From NCBI GenBank assembly GCA_963457665.1, contig OY735201.1, positions 28,123,548 to 28,187,547 on the forward strand: a DNA stretch of 64,000 bases, given 5' to 3'. Below the pieces are notes generated by a model. The model ran no database searches. It worked only from the letters and a program-made list of their open reading frames with translations, and was not told the origin of the DNA. The number at the start of each line of letters is the position of its first letter. Within the stretch, counting starts at the first letter, position 1. Shown here piece by piece: positions 37,996 through 49,780 of this stretch. This DNA comes from Thysanoteuthis rhombus (taxonomy: Eukaryota; Mollusca; Cephalopoda; Oegopsida; Thysanoteuthidae). The position numbers and the translations under genes are program-made.

Positions 37996-38459
37996 TGTTA
38001 GAGAAGTCATTTTGGCCGAAGGTATGGGTCCAGCTGCCATTTTATGGTAAATTGAACCGTTTATCAAAACATAATGGAACGGATAAAACCCATTGGGATT
38101 TTTTCCATTCTCATAGTCAGAGTATCTTAAACATTTGGAGCCATAAATATTATCAGTATTACTTGAGGCTGGGGTTGATGTCATTGTTCCACCGCTGTTC
38201 GATGAACGCTTATACTTAATATACATTATATCCAAGAAAAAGGGACAATTATGATTAATAATCTCATGGTTTGTGAACGCCCATAACATAACTTTATATC
38301 TATTTTGAGAAATTATTACGATGAATATTAGGTCAGTTAAGAGACAACAGACGGAGCGAGTTTTAGAGACGTTAGACAAGTCTAGAAAAAAGCTTTTCAC
38401 TTTGAATCAAAAATCACTTACTTATCACGCTTTCATTTTTTTCCACTTTGCTTTGCTTA

Positions 38460-38905
38460 GTAACCTTCAGCCAAACCTGAGATCATAAGTTTCTTTAGTT
38501 TTATAAGTTGGTCCGATTAACAGATAAGGTATGTATGTATCTTGAACCAAGGTTGCACCCATGGCAATGGAGGCTGGGGAAATAGGAACATTTACTCATC
38601 AAGTCAAGGATTTTTTTCGGCATATCGAATATTCTCCCCGCTGAAAAAAATTTAATTGATGGCTCACTTTGCAGCGTGAGATTAATCACTTAATTTGTGT
38701 CCAGTTGCATCGTGTTTTGCCATTTCAAATATTCCAATTTCCAATCACTTCCCAACAAAAGTCGTAACTTTTTTTTTTTTAAAAGGAGTAATTCATTCAT
38801 CGATCACCTCTTTTTTTCTTTTAATTTATCCACCACAAGACGGCATGCAACCACAAGATACAGGCTATATAATGGGTTGTATTTAGTGACCAACTGGACC
38901 AACCA
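38460..38905 (+). repeat. Dispersed repeat family A (copy 9)
   Basis: TAACCTTCAGCCAAACCTGA at the head, GTATGTATCTTGAACCAAGG, TAATTTGTGTCCAGTTGCAT, CAATCACTTCCCAACAAAAG, AATTCATTCATCGATCACC, AAGACGGCATGCAACC and TTTAGTGACCAACTGG at the end. It is collinear with copy 8. Confidence 0.6.
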
Positions 38906-40860
38906 TTTTCCTCCCATTTTCCTTCTTTTCCTTTCTCTTATGTACAGAGTTTATTATTCCCTAGGACAACACCATAATCAATTGGTAATCTATATTTATG
39001 GGAGTGAATGCATGTATTCATGTATCAGAGTGTTTATGTATTTTTTTTGTGTGTGTATCAATTAATATCTCTCAATCCGTCAATCATTTCTCTCATGTAT
39101 TGCTCTCTATTTCTTTATTTTCACTTTATTTTATTTGATTGATTATTGATCTTTCTTATTCTTAGTTTTGGTATTTCTTTCATCACTCGAACCTACGAAT
39201 CTCTCCATCAATTTGCTCCTCCTTGTCTAGCCTTGAACCCTCATGATTTCCATCGTTGCTCTCATCAACAGCATCTTATAAGCGGTTCCTGGGTGACAAT
39301 TGTGGTCCTAGGGTTAACAGGTTTGTTTCTAAAACCAGTGTATTCAAGATGCGTTTAATACACTCTGATCATCCAACTTGCTTTAGAACAGACAAAACGG
39401 AGCTTGATGAACGAACGATCAATAACTAGTCGGCCATTGCTGTCATAAATGACAGCCATATCCAAGTATTTTCCAGCTGCTTGTATTCATAGGATGTTAT
39501 AAACATGATGTTCTCCAGCATTTTCATGAATATTAAACTAAACTAAAGATAAAATTTGATAGAAATACTAAGAAAGTTTTGAACATTCAAATACAAAGAT
39601 GTGTGAACTGTTCATTATCACCGTTTTTTGAAGAAAATATTGAACATTGTTACACATAAACAATATATTTGTGTGTATGTGCTAGTGTGTATGCCTGTGT
39701 ATGTGTTTGTGTGTTGTTTTCCAAGATGAAAGGATTCTTGCTCAGCCCCACGCAAAAAAACGTATAAATTACACTCAATTCACTATTAAATGACAAAGGC
39801 GTTCTATTTATCACGTCCAGCATAACATATGATTGTATTTTTAATACTTCAACTGAAAAGTCCACAATATATATATGGCAATTTACTTATCTGTGTGTAA
39901 TAATCTTTTTCTGGGGACGTAAAAAGTGTTACACACAAAATATATGGATACACACAGCGTTTTATATACTTGGATACTTCTTCTGAACGATTGGTCAAAT
40001 TTCGTAAAACATATGACGGTCTTTTGATCCTGAGAAGACATTTCCACCATCTTGGATGACACTTGCTCTTGTTATATTTGGCCATCAATATTTCTGCTGT
40101 CCAAAAAGGCACTCGTAAATTTAAGCAGGCTTTCATTAAATACTGTTGAAGGAAGCTGTTTCATTACTCTACTAACCTTTCAACCGAGTCAGCAACTCAC
40201 AGACGAACACGGGAAACAGATCAATTTCCATTATATATTCAGTAACATATAAGTAGTATTTTTTCCAAAATATTTAGAGGTAATAATCAGATAATCTAAT
40301 TTTATTTACTCCTAGATTCTATAACAATTACTTTCTTTTTTCAAATTTGGTTGACTTTACCGTTAATACATCACGAACTCTCTAAGCTCCAGTCATTGTC
40401 TGAACTAACAAAGTAAAAATTCGATCAGCACAAAAAATAATGTCAAACACAAAATCTTGTAATTTTTTTTCCAATTTTTGTAAACATCAGCACTAAGTTT
40501 GTATGTTGTGTAATGTCAAAAATTGAAGCGAACTGTACTAAGAGAACAGGATTATTATTTGTATAAATCATTTCAGGTTGCAGACCTCTGAAATCCACCT
40601 AAGAAGATAACCAAAAGAAGGAAATGATATCAGAAAACCTATAATACAGCGACATCAATACCGTCATCCTCTCTAGTTGTTCGAATAATTTCCAAGTTCA
40701 ATGGGCGGGAAATAAAACGAGCATGTGCAGGGGCAGATGTTTGCTGTCTGCGAAAAAATACTGAATCAAATATTGTTTTTTCATTACTAAGTGAATTAAG
40801 ATGTTTCATTAATGTAAACACATTTTGTCTATGCTTAACGGCAGAAAAAATCCCCTAACC
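38906..40860. other. Unassigned DNA
   Basis: No gene or repeat family was recognised. Confidence 0.4.
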
Positions 40861-40870
40861 AAAATATAAA

Positions 40871-41344
40871 ATGTCATTACTTCAATTTGAAGCAAAGCAA
40901 ACATTTGTGCTTGGTCAAATTCATTTCTTCTCACGTTATGAAACAAACAATCTCTCATCAATGAAGTCTTTTGAGCTTCAACTTGAAACCACTAATTTGT
41001 TGAGGGGTTGGTCAACTATAAAATATGACAAAATATTCTTACACGAACCCAAATCGATGTCATCCATTAAGCAGTCAAACCTTTTTGCAGCTACGATCGA
41101 AGAAGTCACCTCCGTGGATGGTGTTGGCCAAAGGCAGACAAGCAAATACATTGTATCACCTTCCAAATCTTTGTTCACAAAGTCAAGCAATGGTGTTGAT
41201 GATGTCGATGAGTTTTTCAGTAGAGGAAAAGTTGTCCTAATTGTCTCTGTTCTTCTCCCTTTCTTTGAAATCCAACTGCTAATAAAAGCTGGCTCTACAT
41301 ACCATACCATTATTTATGCACATACCAGTCTCAAGTTGGATTAG
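40871..41344 (+). CDS. Longest unexplained open frame (157 codons), unknown, possibly non-genic
   Basis: A 157-codon frame opens with ATG and ends TSLKLD. It reads MSLLQFEAKQTFVLGQIHFF and includes a hydrophobic stretch VVLIVSVLLPFFEIQLLI near residues 120-137. The complementary strand is open over 40,978-41,310 (110 codons, containing TPLLDFVNKDLEGDTMYLL and VCLWPTPSTEVTSSIVAAKR). Only one of the two can be meaningful, and the minus-strand text looks more protein-like. I recognise neither. It could be an exon of an undetected gene, a transposon protein piece, or chance. No splice sites, repeats or neighbouring exons support it. Confidence 0.15.
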   Translation: MSLLQFEAKQTFVLGQIHFFSRYETNNLSSMKSFELQLETTNLLRGWSTIKYDKIFLHEPKSMSSIKQSNLFAATIEEVTSVDGVGQRQTSKYIVSPSKSLFTKSSNGVDDVDEFFSRGKVVLIVSVLLPFFEIQLLIKAGSTYHTIIYAHTSLKLD

Positions 41345-42280
41345 GAATTCAGAAAAATATCTCTTTCTGGACTAGAATATACAAGTAATAATTGGTTACA
41401 AAGGCAATGCATATTATAACGAACGAACAGAAGGAAGAAACACGATGAAGGTAGCAAACAAGAAAGAAAAATTCGAAAGAGAAAGGAAGAACAAACAAAG
41501 GGAATGGAGGGGAAAGACCGAATATGAATATAAAGAGAGAAAGGAAAGATATTTATTATTCATCTGCTGTAACTATTTTCAGGCTGAATTTCAACCAGGG
41601 CAAAATTAATAAAATCAAACGAAAAACCCACGTTTTCTTTGCCCCGAGTTTCAAGTTTGTTTACTTCTCTCACTCTTCTGTCTACTTTACAGAATCGTTT
41701 TTTTTTGTTGTTGTTTTTTTCCTTATTTTTTTTTCTTTTTATGAATGGTTTCCTAGAGCATTTTTCTTTTTTTTTAATTATTGCTACCGAATCACAACTT
41801 AGTTTACGCACGTATTTTTTACATACTCTTTATTATTATTATTATTGAGTTCAAGTGTCCATCACTGGACTATGATCATTCATTAACCGGTGAGTAGTGA
41901 ACACACTCATCTCAAACATTCAAAGTGTAAAGAATTATTCAAATTGCACATCAATATTTATTTCTATAAATTTGTAACCTAATGATAATTTGAGACCTTT
42001 ATTTGATGGCTGAACTAATGAAAAAAATTCTCCTGCGACAAAAACTTTTTTTTACGGAAATAAACCTTTTTTTTAAAATACAAATCAAATATTACATATC
42101 TTATTGAAAATGCCACATAATAGACAACAATGATCATTGAAATTGAATATCAGGTACTCGACAATTTATTCTGAGGTAAATTGATTAATTTTTCTTTCAG
42201 TTCATAAAATTTAACCTGGAATAAATCGTTGACTACCTGATATGGGTAATTTCTTGAAAATTCAATTCAAATCTAGAAAC
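41345..42280. other. Unassigned DNA
   Basis: Purine-rich at 41.4-41.56 kb and T-rich at 41.69-41.85 kb. Open frames here follow the base bias. No gene is supported. Confidence 0.4.
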
Positions 42281-42284
42281 AAGA

Positions 42285-42610
42285 GTTGAATCCTTATGAT
42301 GTGTCTGCGTACCACTGAGGGAGGAGCTGCTGTCAAGAGAGGGTCGATTAAAGGGGGGACAGCAAAGAAGGGTCTAATCACTGAGATGAAAACTGCAGAG
42401 ACAGTGGACCGCTGAAAGGGGTACATTGTATAACGAGGATCACTGGAGAGAAGGAAATTAAAAAGGAAGCTGCAAAAAAGGGCGATTGCTGAGGGGAAAA
42501 AAGCAGATAAGAGTGACCACTGGGAAGTAAACCATGATTAGGGGGACTTTTTCATTGTACACCCGATGGAGGCGCTCGTTTTTACTGTATAAATATAAGA
42601 TTGTACACCT
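42285..42610 (+). repeat. Dispersed repeat family B (copy 2) with degenerate ~30-bp minisatellite
   Basis: After TTGAATCCTTATGATGTGTC, units of roughly 30 bp repeat with the pattern ATCACTGAGA(G)GGAAA..GCAGAGAAGGGG. Examples are TACCACTGAGGGAGG (42,312), ATCACTGAGATGAAAACTGC, ATCACTGGAGAGAAG and ACCACTGGGAAG (42,520). A TATA-like ACTGTATAAATATAAG follows near 42,577-42,592, as in copy 1 at 35.8 kb. Confidence 0.5.
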
Positions 42611-43144
42611 GGGGGAGGCTGTTGAGAGCATTGTGGAGTTTTTACTCGAATTTTTGTTGATATATCAATGGACAGAGCGGAAAGAGTGAGGTATTTCAAT
42701 ATAAAGGAACAAGAGGAGAGGACAGAAAAGTCACTATGTAGTTTTATGTAAGATTAAACATTTGGCACATGAATCCCTGTGTATTATCGTTTAGAGAAAA
42801 TTCTTGGACAAGCAACGAAATTTGGAAGGAGTTAGTAAGTAACTAACGATGATCATAACGTTGATGATGATGATGATTGTGCAGTGGGGTCCTGATCGGA
42901 ATGCAACTTTTGCAGTTTCCAGTTCAAAATTGAAACTTAATATCTGTTCTTGTCACGTAAACAAACACAAGCATTGACTTTTGTTCGAAACTTTTATCGT
43001 TATCAAGATTGTATTTTAATCATTTCCTTTGTAAATTTTAGTTCAATGCAAATTTTTTACGCACTAACCACCACACAAGTCGTCATGGATTTCATTTACT
43101 GTTATCACTGGAAAACTATATGACAAAACATCCCTGTTCCTTTT

Positions 43145-43875
43145 TCATCATCACCATTAGCTGCTATAAGTCCAGAGCTGAACAGAAACCTTCACCATTC
43201 CCTACCTTAACGAATGCAATTGCGCTAACCCTGGCCATATCATACTGACAAACCTTTATCTCATCCCTCAATCAAATGTCTGGTCTTGCTCACTGAGTAA
43301 ACTGTCTTATGGATACTAATCAGTTATTCTTTTGCTACATATGATGTCATCTTTTCTTGCTAAGTATCCAGCCAATCTCCTTTCCTGATGCACAATTATT
43401 TCTCTACTGTACTTAACTACAGTCCTCCTTCTGATACATACAAATCTTCTTCTATCTCTTTGAGTTATATCCAGAATTCTCTTCGCATGGCTCTCTTTGG
43501 GATTTTAACTTCATTCGCAGGTGGTTTTAATATTTCTATATTTTGCTTCTATAAGTTCTAGCTAGTAATATGCATTTATTCTATTCTATACTTCAATGTA
43601 CCTCAATCAATATCAAATGATTTCCTTCAACCCTTTAGGAACTTCATCATGGAACATCACTTTTGCCCTTATTCTGTTCGTCTTTAAAGCTGGTTTCTCA
43701 TTTTTCTTATTTAGATCAGTCAACATGTTTGTAATTCGTCTGATGCTCCTGACACCATGAAAACATTATCGATGAATCTCAAGTGGTTTAGATATTCTCT
43801 GTCTATGTTTATCCCTAATTCTTCCCAGTTTTCTGAAAGATGTTTCCGAGATTCGCTGTGAATAAATTCATGAAT
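43145..43875 (-). mobile_element. RTE-type LINE, 5'-truncated and decayed (copy 1)
   Basis: On the minus strand it reads WEELGINIDREYLNHLRFI near 43,790-43,840. This matches the RTE/BovB block around the catalytic aspartates (LNHLRFADD), here with IDN in place of ADD. Next come MVSGASDELQT and, in other frames, AKVMFHDEVPKGLKEI. At 43,350-43,500 it reads RAMRRILDITQRDRRRFVCI and ERRLAGYLARKDDIICSKRI, equivalent to the RAMERSMLGITLRDR and WAGHIARR region. It ends near 43,145 at a short TGATGATG tail, typical of RTE 3' ends. The endonuclease and early RT are absent. Confidence 0.75.
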
Positions 43876-45100
43876 TCATTCGCCCAAGGGGAACTAGCAA
43901 AAAAAAGGATGAAGGCAAATAGTAACAAAAACTATTTATAATAATTGACAGGACTTCATCTAATGAAAAAATAAATGAATTGGATTACTGATGCTGAACT
44001 ACCAGTAAATAACAAACATTGTGCGGAAGATTTCATGATAAGGTCAGTGTTTAAATGTTTAATTCGGACTCATGCCTGTTACTTATCCTATAGCCTAGTG
44101 ACAAGAGCAATTTTGCGTTAATCTAGATACCCTCCGGCATATAAGATCATAAATTCCATTCTAACCTGGAATTAATTCTTTACTTATCTATTCCCCCTCT
44201 AACGAGAGGAAACCGGCCTGAGTTTGTTGGAAAATACGGTTGTGTACTGCATGGATTCAGATTGGTCGATGGGAGGTCCTGATAGAGTGATGACTTTGTT
44301 TTTGTGGATTGCAAAACTCAAGATGCTTAATTGTAACGGTGGCATTTTCTTCCTTTTTGTTCTTTTTAGCTTTTATTGTGGACATGCAAATCACAGGTCC
44401 TATCTTTTAAGTACAGCATCATTTCCCTCGGTAGCTCATTTCCCAACAAGCTTAGTTACAATAAAAAGTGACAAAAATTGAGATGCAAACAGTCAGTGCA
44501 AAAAATAGTTAATGATTCACTAGACAATTCTCCCACACAGAGACTTGTAATCTTGATTCTCTCCTGGAACATACTCTTTTTTTTTCAATTTATGTCGTTG
44601 ATTTATTCATTCACTCCCAAATGGATACTGTTCTGTGTTTAGTTGCAATAAAAAGCAACAAAAAGTGATATTAATGGAAACAGTAGTAAAAGATAAATTA
44701 TGACACATGATTCTTTATCTGATGAATAAAAAATATGAATTCCTATCTATTTTTGTGCAAGTTAAGTCTAATGATGTATTTCAAGTTACTTGAATATTTT
44801 GGTATCAGAGATACTCAATTTGGACCAAACAGCACATCAATTATGAAAAAAGTACATCGAAAAAGGCAAAGTTAAAAAATACCCGGGGAATTTCTAGCTC
44901 CAGCTAGTATACGATACATGAATTACATGGGCAATATATAACAAAATGAATCATGTAAGCAATAAAACGAAGCTGTGGTCGGTAAGAAAACATGGTTGGA
45001 CAAACGAGAAAATTCAAGAGAATACTGGCTACGCAACGTCACTGATAAAATGGTCTGGCGAGTCTTTGGGAAGGTTTAGTTCAAAACTGAGAGTAACATG
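43876..45100. other. Unassigned DNA
   Basis: No supported gene. Near 44,440-44,700 there is a local pair of similar stretches (TTAGTTACAATAAAAAGTGA at about 44,452 and TTAGTTGCAATAAAAAGCAA at about 44,639), suggesting a diverged direct repeat about 187 bp apart. Confidence 0.4.
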
Positions 45101-45111
45101 CAGTTTCAGAT

Positions 45112-45127
45112 GTTGTTGTTGTTGATT

Positions 45128-45158
<31 letters not shown>

Positions 45159-45268
45159 CAGTACAGATCGTGTATATTTTTCCAAGGCTTGGGATAATAT
45201 AATATTCAGTTGGGAACTAAAGAGCCCCTTTCAATCAGTACAAAGCAGCCATTCGTAGAATCAAGCTA

Positions 45269-45357
<89 letters not shown>

Positions 45358-45366
45358 AGAGAGAGA
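45112..45366. repeat. (GTT)n, (GAT)n, long (AT)n and (GA)n tracts
   Basis: (GAT)n lies at about 45,128-45,156, an (AT)n tract of about 83 bp at 45,272-45,354, and a short GAGA run after it. Confidence 0.95.
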
Positions 45367-45980
45367 ATGGAAAGAATAAATGAATGAGAATGAAGGAGAT
45401 AAAAAGAAGAAAGAGAGTTGTAGAGTGGGGACTGAGAAGAAGAATCAGTGAAGCAGTGCCGGTGTCAGACCTGGGGGAACGTCAGGTTTAGTACGCCCCT
45501 AATACACAGAAATCAAATTAAACGGCGAATCATAACATTTATTCATCAGTTTATTGCATGTAATTGGAACTGACAAGTTATATATACATAGGAAGGTTGA
45601 AATGAGTTAATTGTTTGGAGTAAATGCATGCGTACATGTAACGACATGCCAGCAAAACTCAAAGCAGCTTTTTAGGTTAGAAATAGGTATTTTCGTAACC
45701 CATACCCCCATTGCTATAATTCTGAATTTCAAGATGCAATTCATTAGTTCAATCAAAAAAATTGAAAGGGTTATAATGAAATGAATTCCAAGTTGTAATT
45801 ATCAATTTCTTTCAAAAGAAATTATTTCTTTGATCTTTAACATTATTGTGTCGAAAGAGCCTTGGGCAATTGCTCTTTTAGCCCACTTATAAAGAGAAGG
45901 AAATTATGACCTAAAGAGACATAGGAAAAGAAAGAAAAGGAATCACAACGAAAAAAAAAATGATGAACTACTAAGTAAAC
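45367..45980. other. Unassigned DNA
   Basis: No gene or repeat family could be supported. Confidence 0.4.
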
Positions 45981-45984
45981 ATAG

Positions 45985-46395
45985 AAATTTAGTCACTGAG
46001 TAGAAACTTCCACCTTACCAATATCTTTTGTTCGGGATGATCAATTACAGGATTTGAAAAAGAGGTGACTAATAGATAGATTACCCCTGCGCCTTTTATT
46101 GTTCTGTAATCAACATAAAGTTTGAATTTTTTAAAACATGGAAGCTGCTGGAAGATTCAGCATTGACCTACAGTGTAGTTTCCACCCTTTATTAAGAGCC
46201 TACCATTTGAAGATGCAGAAAAAAAGCTTTTCGAGACATAATAGGGGGTAAGTGTTAAAATATATGGCTTTCTAGGTCCATTGATGCAACCTGTGGGCGC
46301 GACATATGCATACATAGCCAGTCATTGAGACTCATTTGAAAACTATAGAAACCTATGCTGAAACTTTTGAAGACAGTTTTGGATGACAGTTTCTA
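45985..46395 (-). repeat. Dispersed repeat family A (copy 10)
   Basis: Plus-strand text is the reverse of the family: TTAGTCACTGAGTAGAAACT, CGGGATGATCAATTACAGG, GAGGTGACTAATAGATAG, then ATGCATACATAGCCAGTC and GACAGTTTTGGATGAC at the head end near 46,385. Confidence 0.6.
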
Positions 46396-46819
46396 ATTAG
46401 ATAGCTTAAGTGTCTGAAAAAAATTAGATAATTCAAAGAGTTCTTATCTTCAAATAAACGATCTGGCTTTGGTGCCTGGTGGATCATAGCGAAACATTGA
46501 TTTTCTTTATCACACGTGACTCTCATACAGATCAGAGTAATGCCAAGGTTTTTTTTGTCGTCCTTCGGTAGATTGGTCGGCGTCAACAGCCAATATGTCG
46601 GATACAAACTTATTATAAAAATCTTTATTGTACAGTTTACTTGTTTTCAACTGGAGCCTTCAGGGCGATGCTGTCTGGAATTCGTGACTTGCGGTGTTTG
46701 TTATTTGGAATTTCGATGCTTATTTTGGAACTAAACTATTATTATCTATGTTTATAGAATATTCAATTTCGAAGCTTGAATTTCGCTCTACTTATTTAAG
46801 TTGAATGTTTTCTTTACAC

Positions 46820-47835
46820 TATTTATTTAGCTTTATTATGAGCTGTGAAATCAAAAGTGGGAAAATAGCAAATTCAATCTATGTTGCTGTATGGGATCAA
46901 AACGGGACACACCAAATGCTTGCAATATCAACCAAGTATTTAGAAAGGTGTCCGTCAACGAGCGTACACTTCAACATGGGTGCCCCATATTTTCAAAACG
47001 AAGATGAAGTTTTTGAAGATTCGAAGTGTCATTGACGTCTTCCTCTGATTGATGACATCCAATGACTATTGAGATGGACCCACGCCAAAAAATTCGAGAA
47101 GTTTAGGAAAAAATAAACGGTGACATATCAACTGTTGTCTGTCATCAGACCAAATTGCAAAAGTATAAACACTCAACGAATAAATGTTGGATGAGCAAGA
47201 TCATTTTCTTTTTTCAAACCGCCCTGACAAAGTCTGCTTTATGCTATTTTTGTGCAACAAAAACGATACATTTATTTATTGCATTGTGAAATTTAATAAA
47301 TGGATACGTGGATTTAATTCAAAAAGAGCAAGGGGGTCGACAGAAACGAAGAATCAAGACACTTTCCTAAACCAAATATTCGTAAGAATTTTTCTTTATT
47401 ATTTAATTATTGTTAATGTTTCATGGTCAGCAAGTGGAATCATCATTTACAACTCCTTTAATCCTTGTGAAACCATCATAGCAAAAGGGTATTTCAGGAT
47501 ATCGACAAAATGGACCAAGAACAGCAACACTTATGTCTAAAATTGGTCGATTGAAAAGGACCAATTCTCCTCGATGACAACACCCGAACGAATGACTCGA
47601 AAATGACCCTGCAGGAATCGAACAAACTAGGATACGAAACTCTACATCAGCCATGAAACCTCTGGTCCGAAGACTACAATGTTTTCGAACATTTTGACGA
47701 CTTCCTGCATAAGGGGAATCTTCCCTAAGAAAACTTTAGCTCAAAACGCCTTCGAAAGATTGATTGGTTCCTTCAACCCAGAATCCTATGCTTCAGTGAT
47801 GAATTGAACTGCCGAAGAATGTGAGGGTTCTTTTC
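46820..47835 (+). mobile_element. Decayed Tc1/mariner-family (mariner) transposase relic
   Basis: The plus strand carries mariner transposase text in broken frames. LCNKNDTFIYCIVKFNKWI at about 47,248-47,305 corresponds to the family's LLRNKNDPFLDRIVTCDEKWI block, which holds the first catalytic Asp. The D of CDE is not preserved. VSWSASGIIIYNSFNPCETI at 47,419-47,480 corresponds to WWSASGIIHYNFLNPGETI. The 47,550-47,830 stretch (RTNSPRxQ, LGYETLHQP, FEHFDDFLHKGNL) matches the HDNARPH...YETLPHPPYSPDL...HLDNFL end. Multiple stops and indels show an old DNA transposon. The upstream 46,820-47,030 frame may hold the N-terminus. Terminal inverted repeats were not identified. Confidence 0.72.
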
Positions 47836-47879
47836 TTACTGTTCTTATGTCAATTGATAATTTTTATTGTAATTTGTGG

Positions 47880-48605
47880 TCATCATTATCATCATCATCA
47901 GTCTTTTAGCGTCCGTTGTTGGACATAGACCTTCCCCAGAATTTGCCACAGTCCCCTATCATGGGCGTCACGGAGCCAGTACTTCCTGAACTTGTCTAGC
48001 TTGTCTCTCCGTCTAACATTTTGCCTGCCTCAGTTGTGCATGTGGTCTCAGGGGATCCATGTTGTGAGTTGTGATGTCCATCGATTGTCTGCCATTCTTG
48101 CAACATGGCCGGCCCACCGCCATTTGAGATTTTTGATGGATTCTATGATGTCGCTAACTCTTGTCTTTTATCGGATGTACTATGCTGTCTTGTGGTCTCT
48201 CTTTCATGTGCACGTTGCATTGTTCTCAATTTACGGGTCTGTCTCTTGGTTAGGTTCCATGTTTCGGCTCCATAAGTGACTATTGGGAGGATGCAATAGT
48301 TATACAACCTTCTCTTTAGGATTAATGGGATCTTATTATTTTTGAAGGTTGAGCAAGCTCTGCCAAAGGCTTGCCATCTTAGTGTGATTCTTAGCTTGAT
48401 TTCTTCTTTTTTTTTTAAGGTCTCTTGGAGACTCGTTGTCCTACGTAGATGTAGTGTCTTCGATTTTGGTCTTGATGTTTTTATCTCCAATGTGGTTGCT
48501 GCACATGATCTTCGTCTCGCTGAAGTTCATGTGTAGGTCGACTTTCTTGCTATCTTCATTTAGTTTATCTATCATTAGTTGGAGGTTGTGTAGGTTCTCT
48601 ACACT
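47880..48605 (-). mobile_element. RTE-type LINE, 5'-truncated (copy 2)
   Basis: The minus-strand frame at 48,143-48,490 reads SRPKSKTLHLRRTTSLQETL, then KLRITLRWQAFGRACSTFKN and KRRLYNYCILPIVTYGAETW, then NLTKRQTRKLRTMQRAHERE. This is the conserved C-terminal region after the RTE/BovB RT catalytic core (family text KRKVFNQCVLPVLTYGAETW). Upstream (48,490-48,605) other frames hold the HMNFSETKIM-like block. Downstream text continues to a CTGATGATGATGATAATGAT 3' tail at 47,882-47,901. It is the least decayed LINE in the window, with an unbroken frame of about 115 codons. It is still a truncated insertion with no endonuclease or catalytic core. Confidence 0.82.
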
Positions 48606-49026
48606 GCTTTAAAGTTGATGAAAGGCGAAAAAGTGTAATTTTTCTGCACAATTCGATTGGCTGGTAGCCTTGACTCGAAGTGAATAGCTGAATTTTGATC
48701 AGAAGTGTTCACTAATAGATCTATGTGATTGATATTCACACCTGCTCATCATGAATCAAGTCTGATTTAATGGAAATAAACATCTGTAATTTTTTCTATC
48801 TGTTTCTCCGTCCGTAACAATTCAAAGGCTAGAAGTATATATTCAAACACATCTGTTACCTTTTGATAAATTTCTGCTAAAATTCATCGGATGTAAAACG
48901 TCCCCCTATCAACAGCTCTATAGTGGTCAACTGTAAGGTCTGGAGGTACAAAATTGAAATGTGTAGAGACCACTAAAACTCCACAGCCAAACGGGTACAT
49001 TACATCCTCCAGTACACGTGTGTATG

Positions 49027-49061
<35 letters not shown>

Positions 49062-49780
49062 GTGCGTGCGTGTCTGTGTCTGTGTGTGTGTATGTCTGTG
49101 TGATGATTATTATTATCACTATTATCATTAGGGAACGGATTTATTATGTGAAGTCTCACGGAGAATGTATCATTTCGCCAAGACAGCGTAAGTAGAATAA
49201 ACAATCAGTCAAATCGAAGCTGCAGCAGCTGCTCCATTTACTTCAATCTATTGAAATTAAAATAAGAAAACATAGCCCAGTGAAAACACAACAAAATCCG
49301 GAAATTAATAATGTGAAATTCTATATTGTTTCATTGTTTACAATATAAAGGTGAATTGTTTGCCGATGAGAGCGTTGTTAGAATGTATGGTTATCAGCAG
49401 ATCCTTAGATTGGAGGTAAAGAAAATAACTAATTATTGTGAAAACCATTTTAAGAATTCGGGCATAACTTTTCGATGCAGTTACAGTAGAGACAGACCAT
49501 CTTAAAATTTCTCAACCACATAAATGGTGATCCTAAGTTATACAGGAGTAAAATATGGTAGTTAAATACTGTATAGAAAGTTAAAAACCTTGAACTTCTT
49601 TTTAACATTTAATTCTATTTTAAACTGCCTAGTATCGTGGATATAAGATATGGTAGTCGAACACAGCATAGAAAGACTCCAGAGAGTATAACTTTTCAAT
49701 GTCTTGCGCAGATATCACAACGATTATGAAAATAAAAGCCAAGGATTTGTTTGTTGACAGAATATTGCAGCTGATAACAA
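48606..49780. other. Unassigned DNA with (TG)n microsatellite
   Basis: It contains a TG-rich tract at about 49,018-49,100, whose antisense reads Thr-His repeats. No gene could be supported. Confidence 0.45.
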
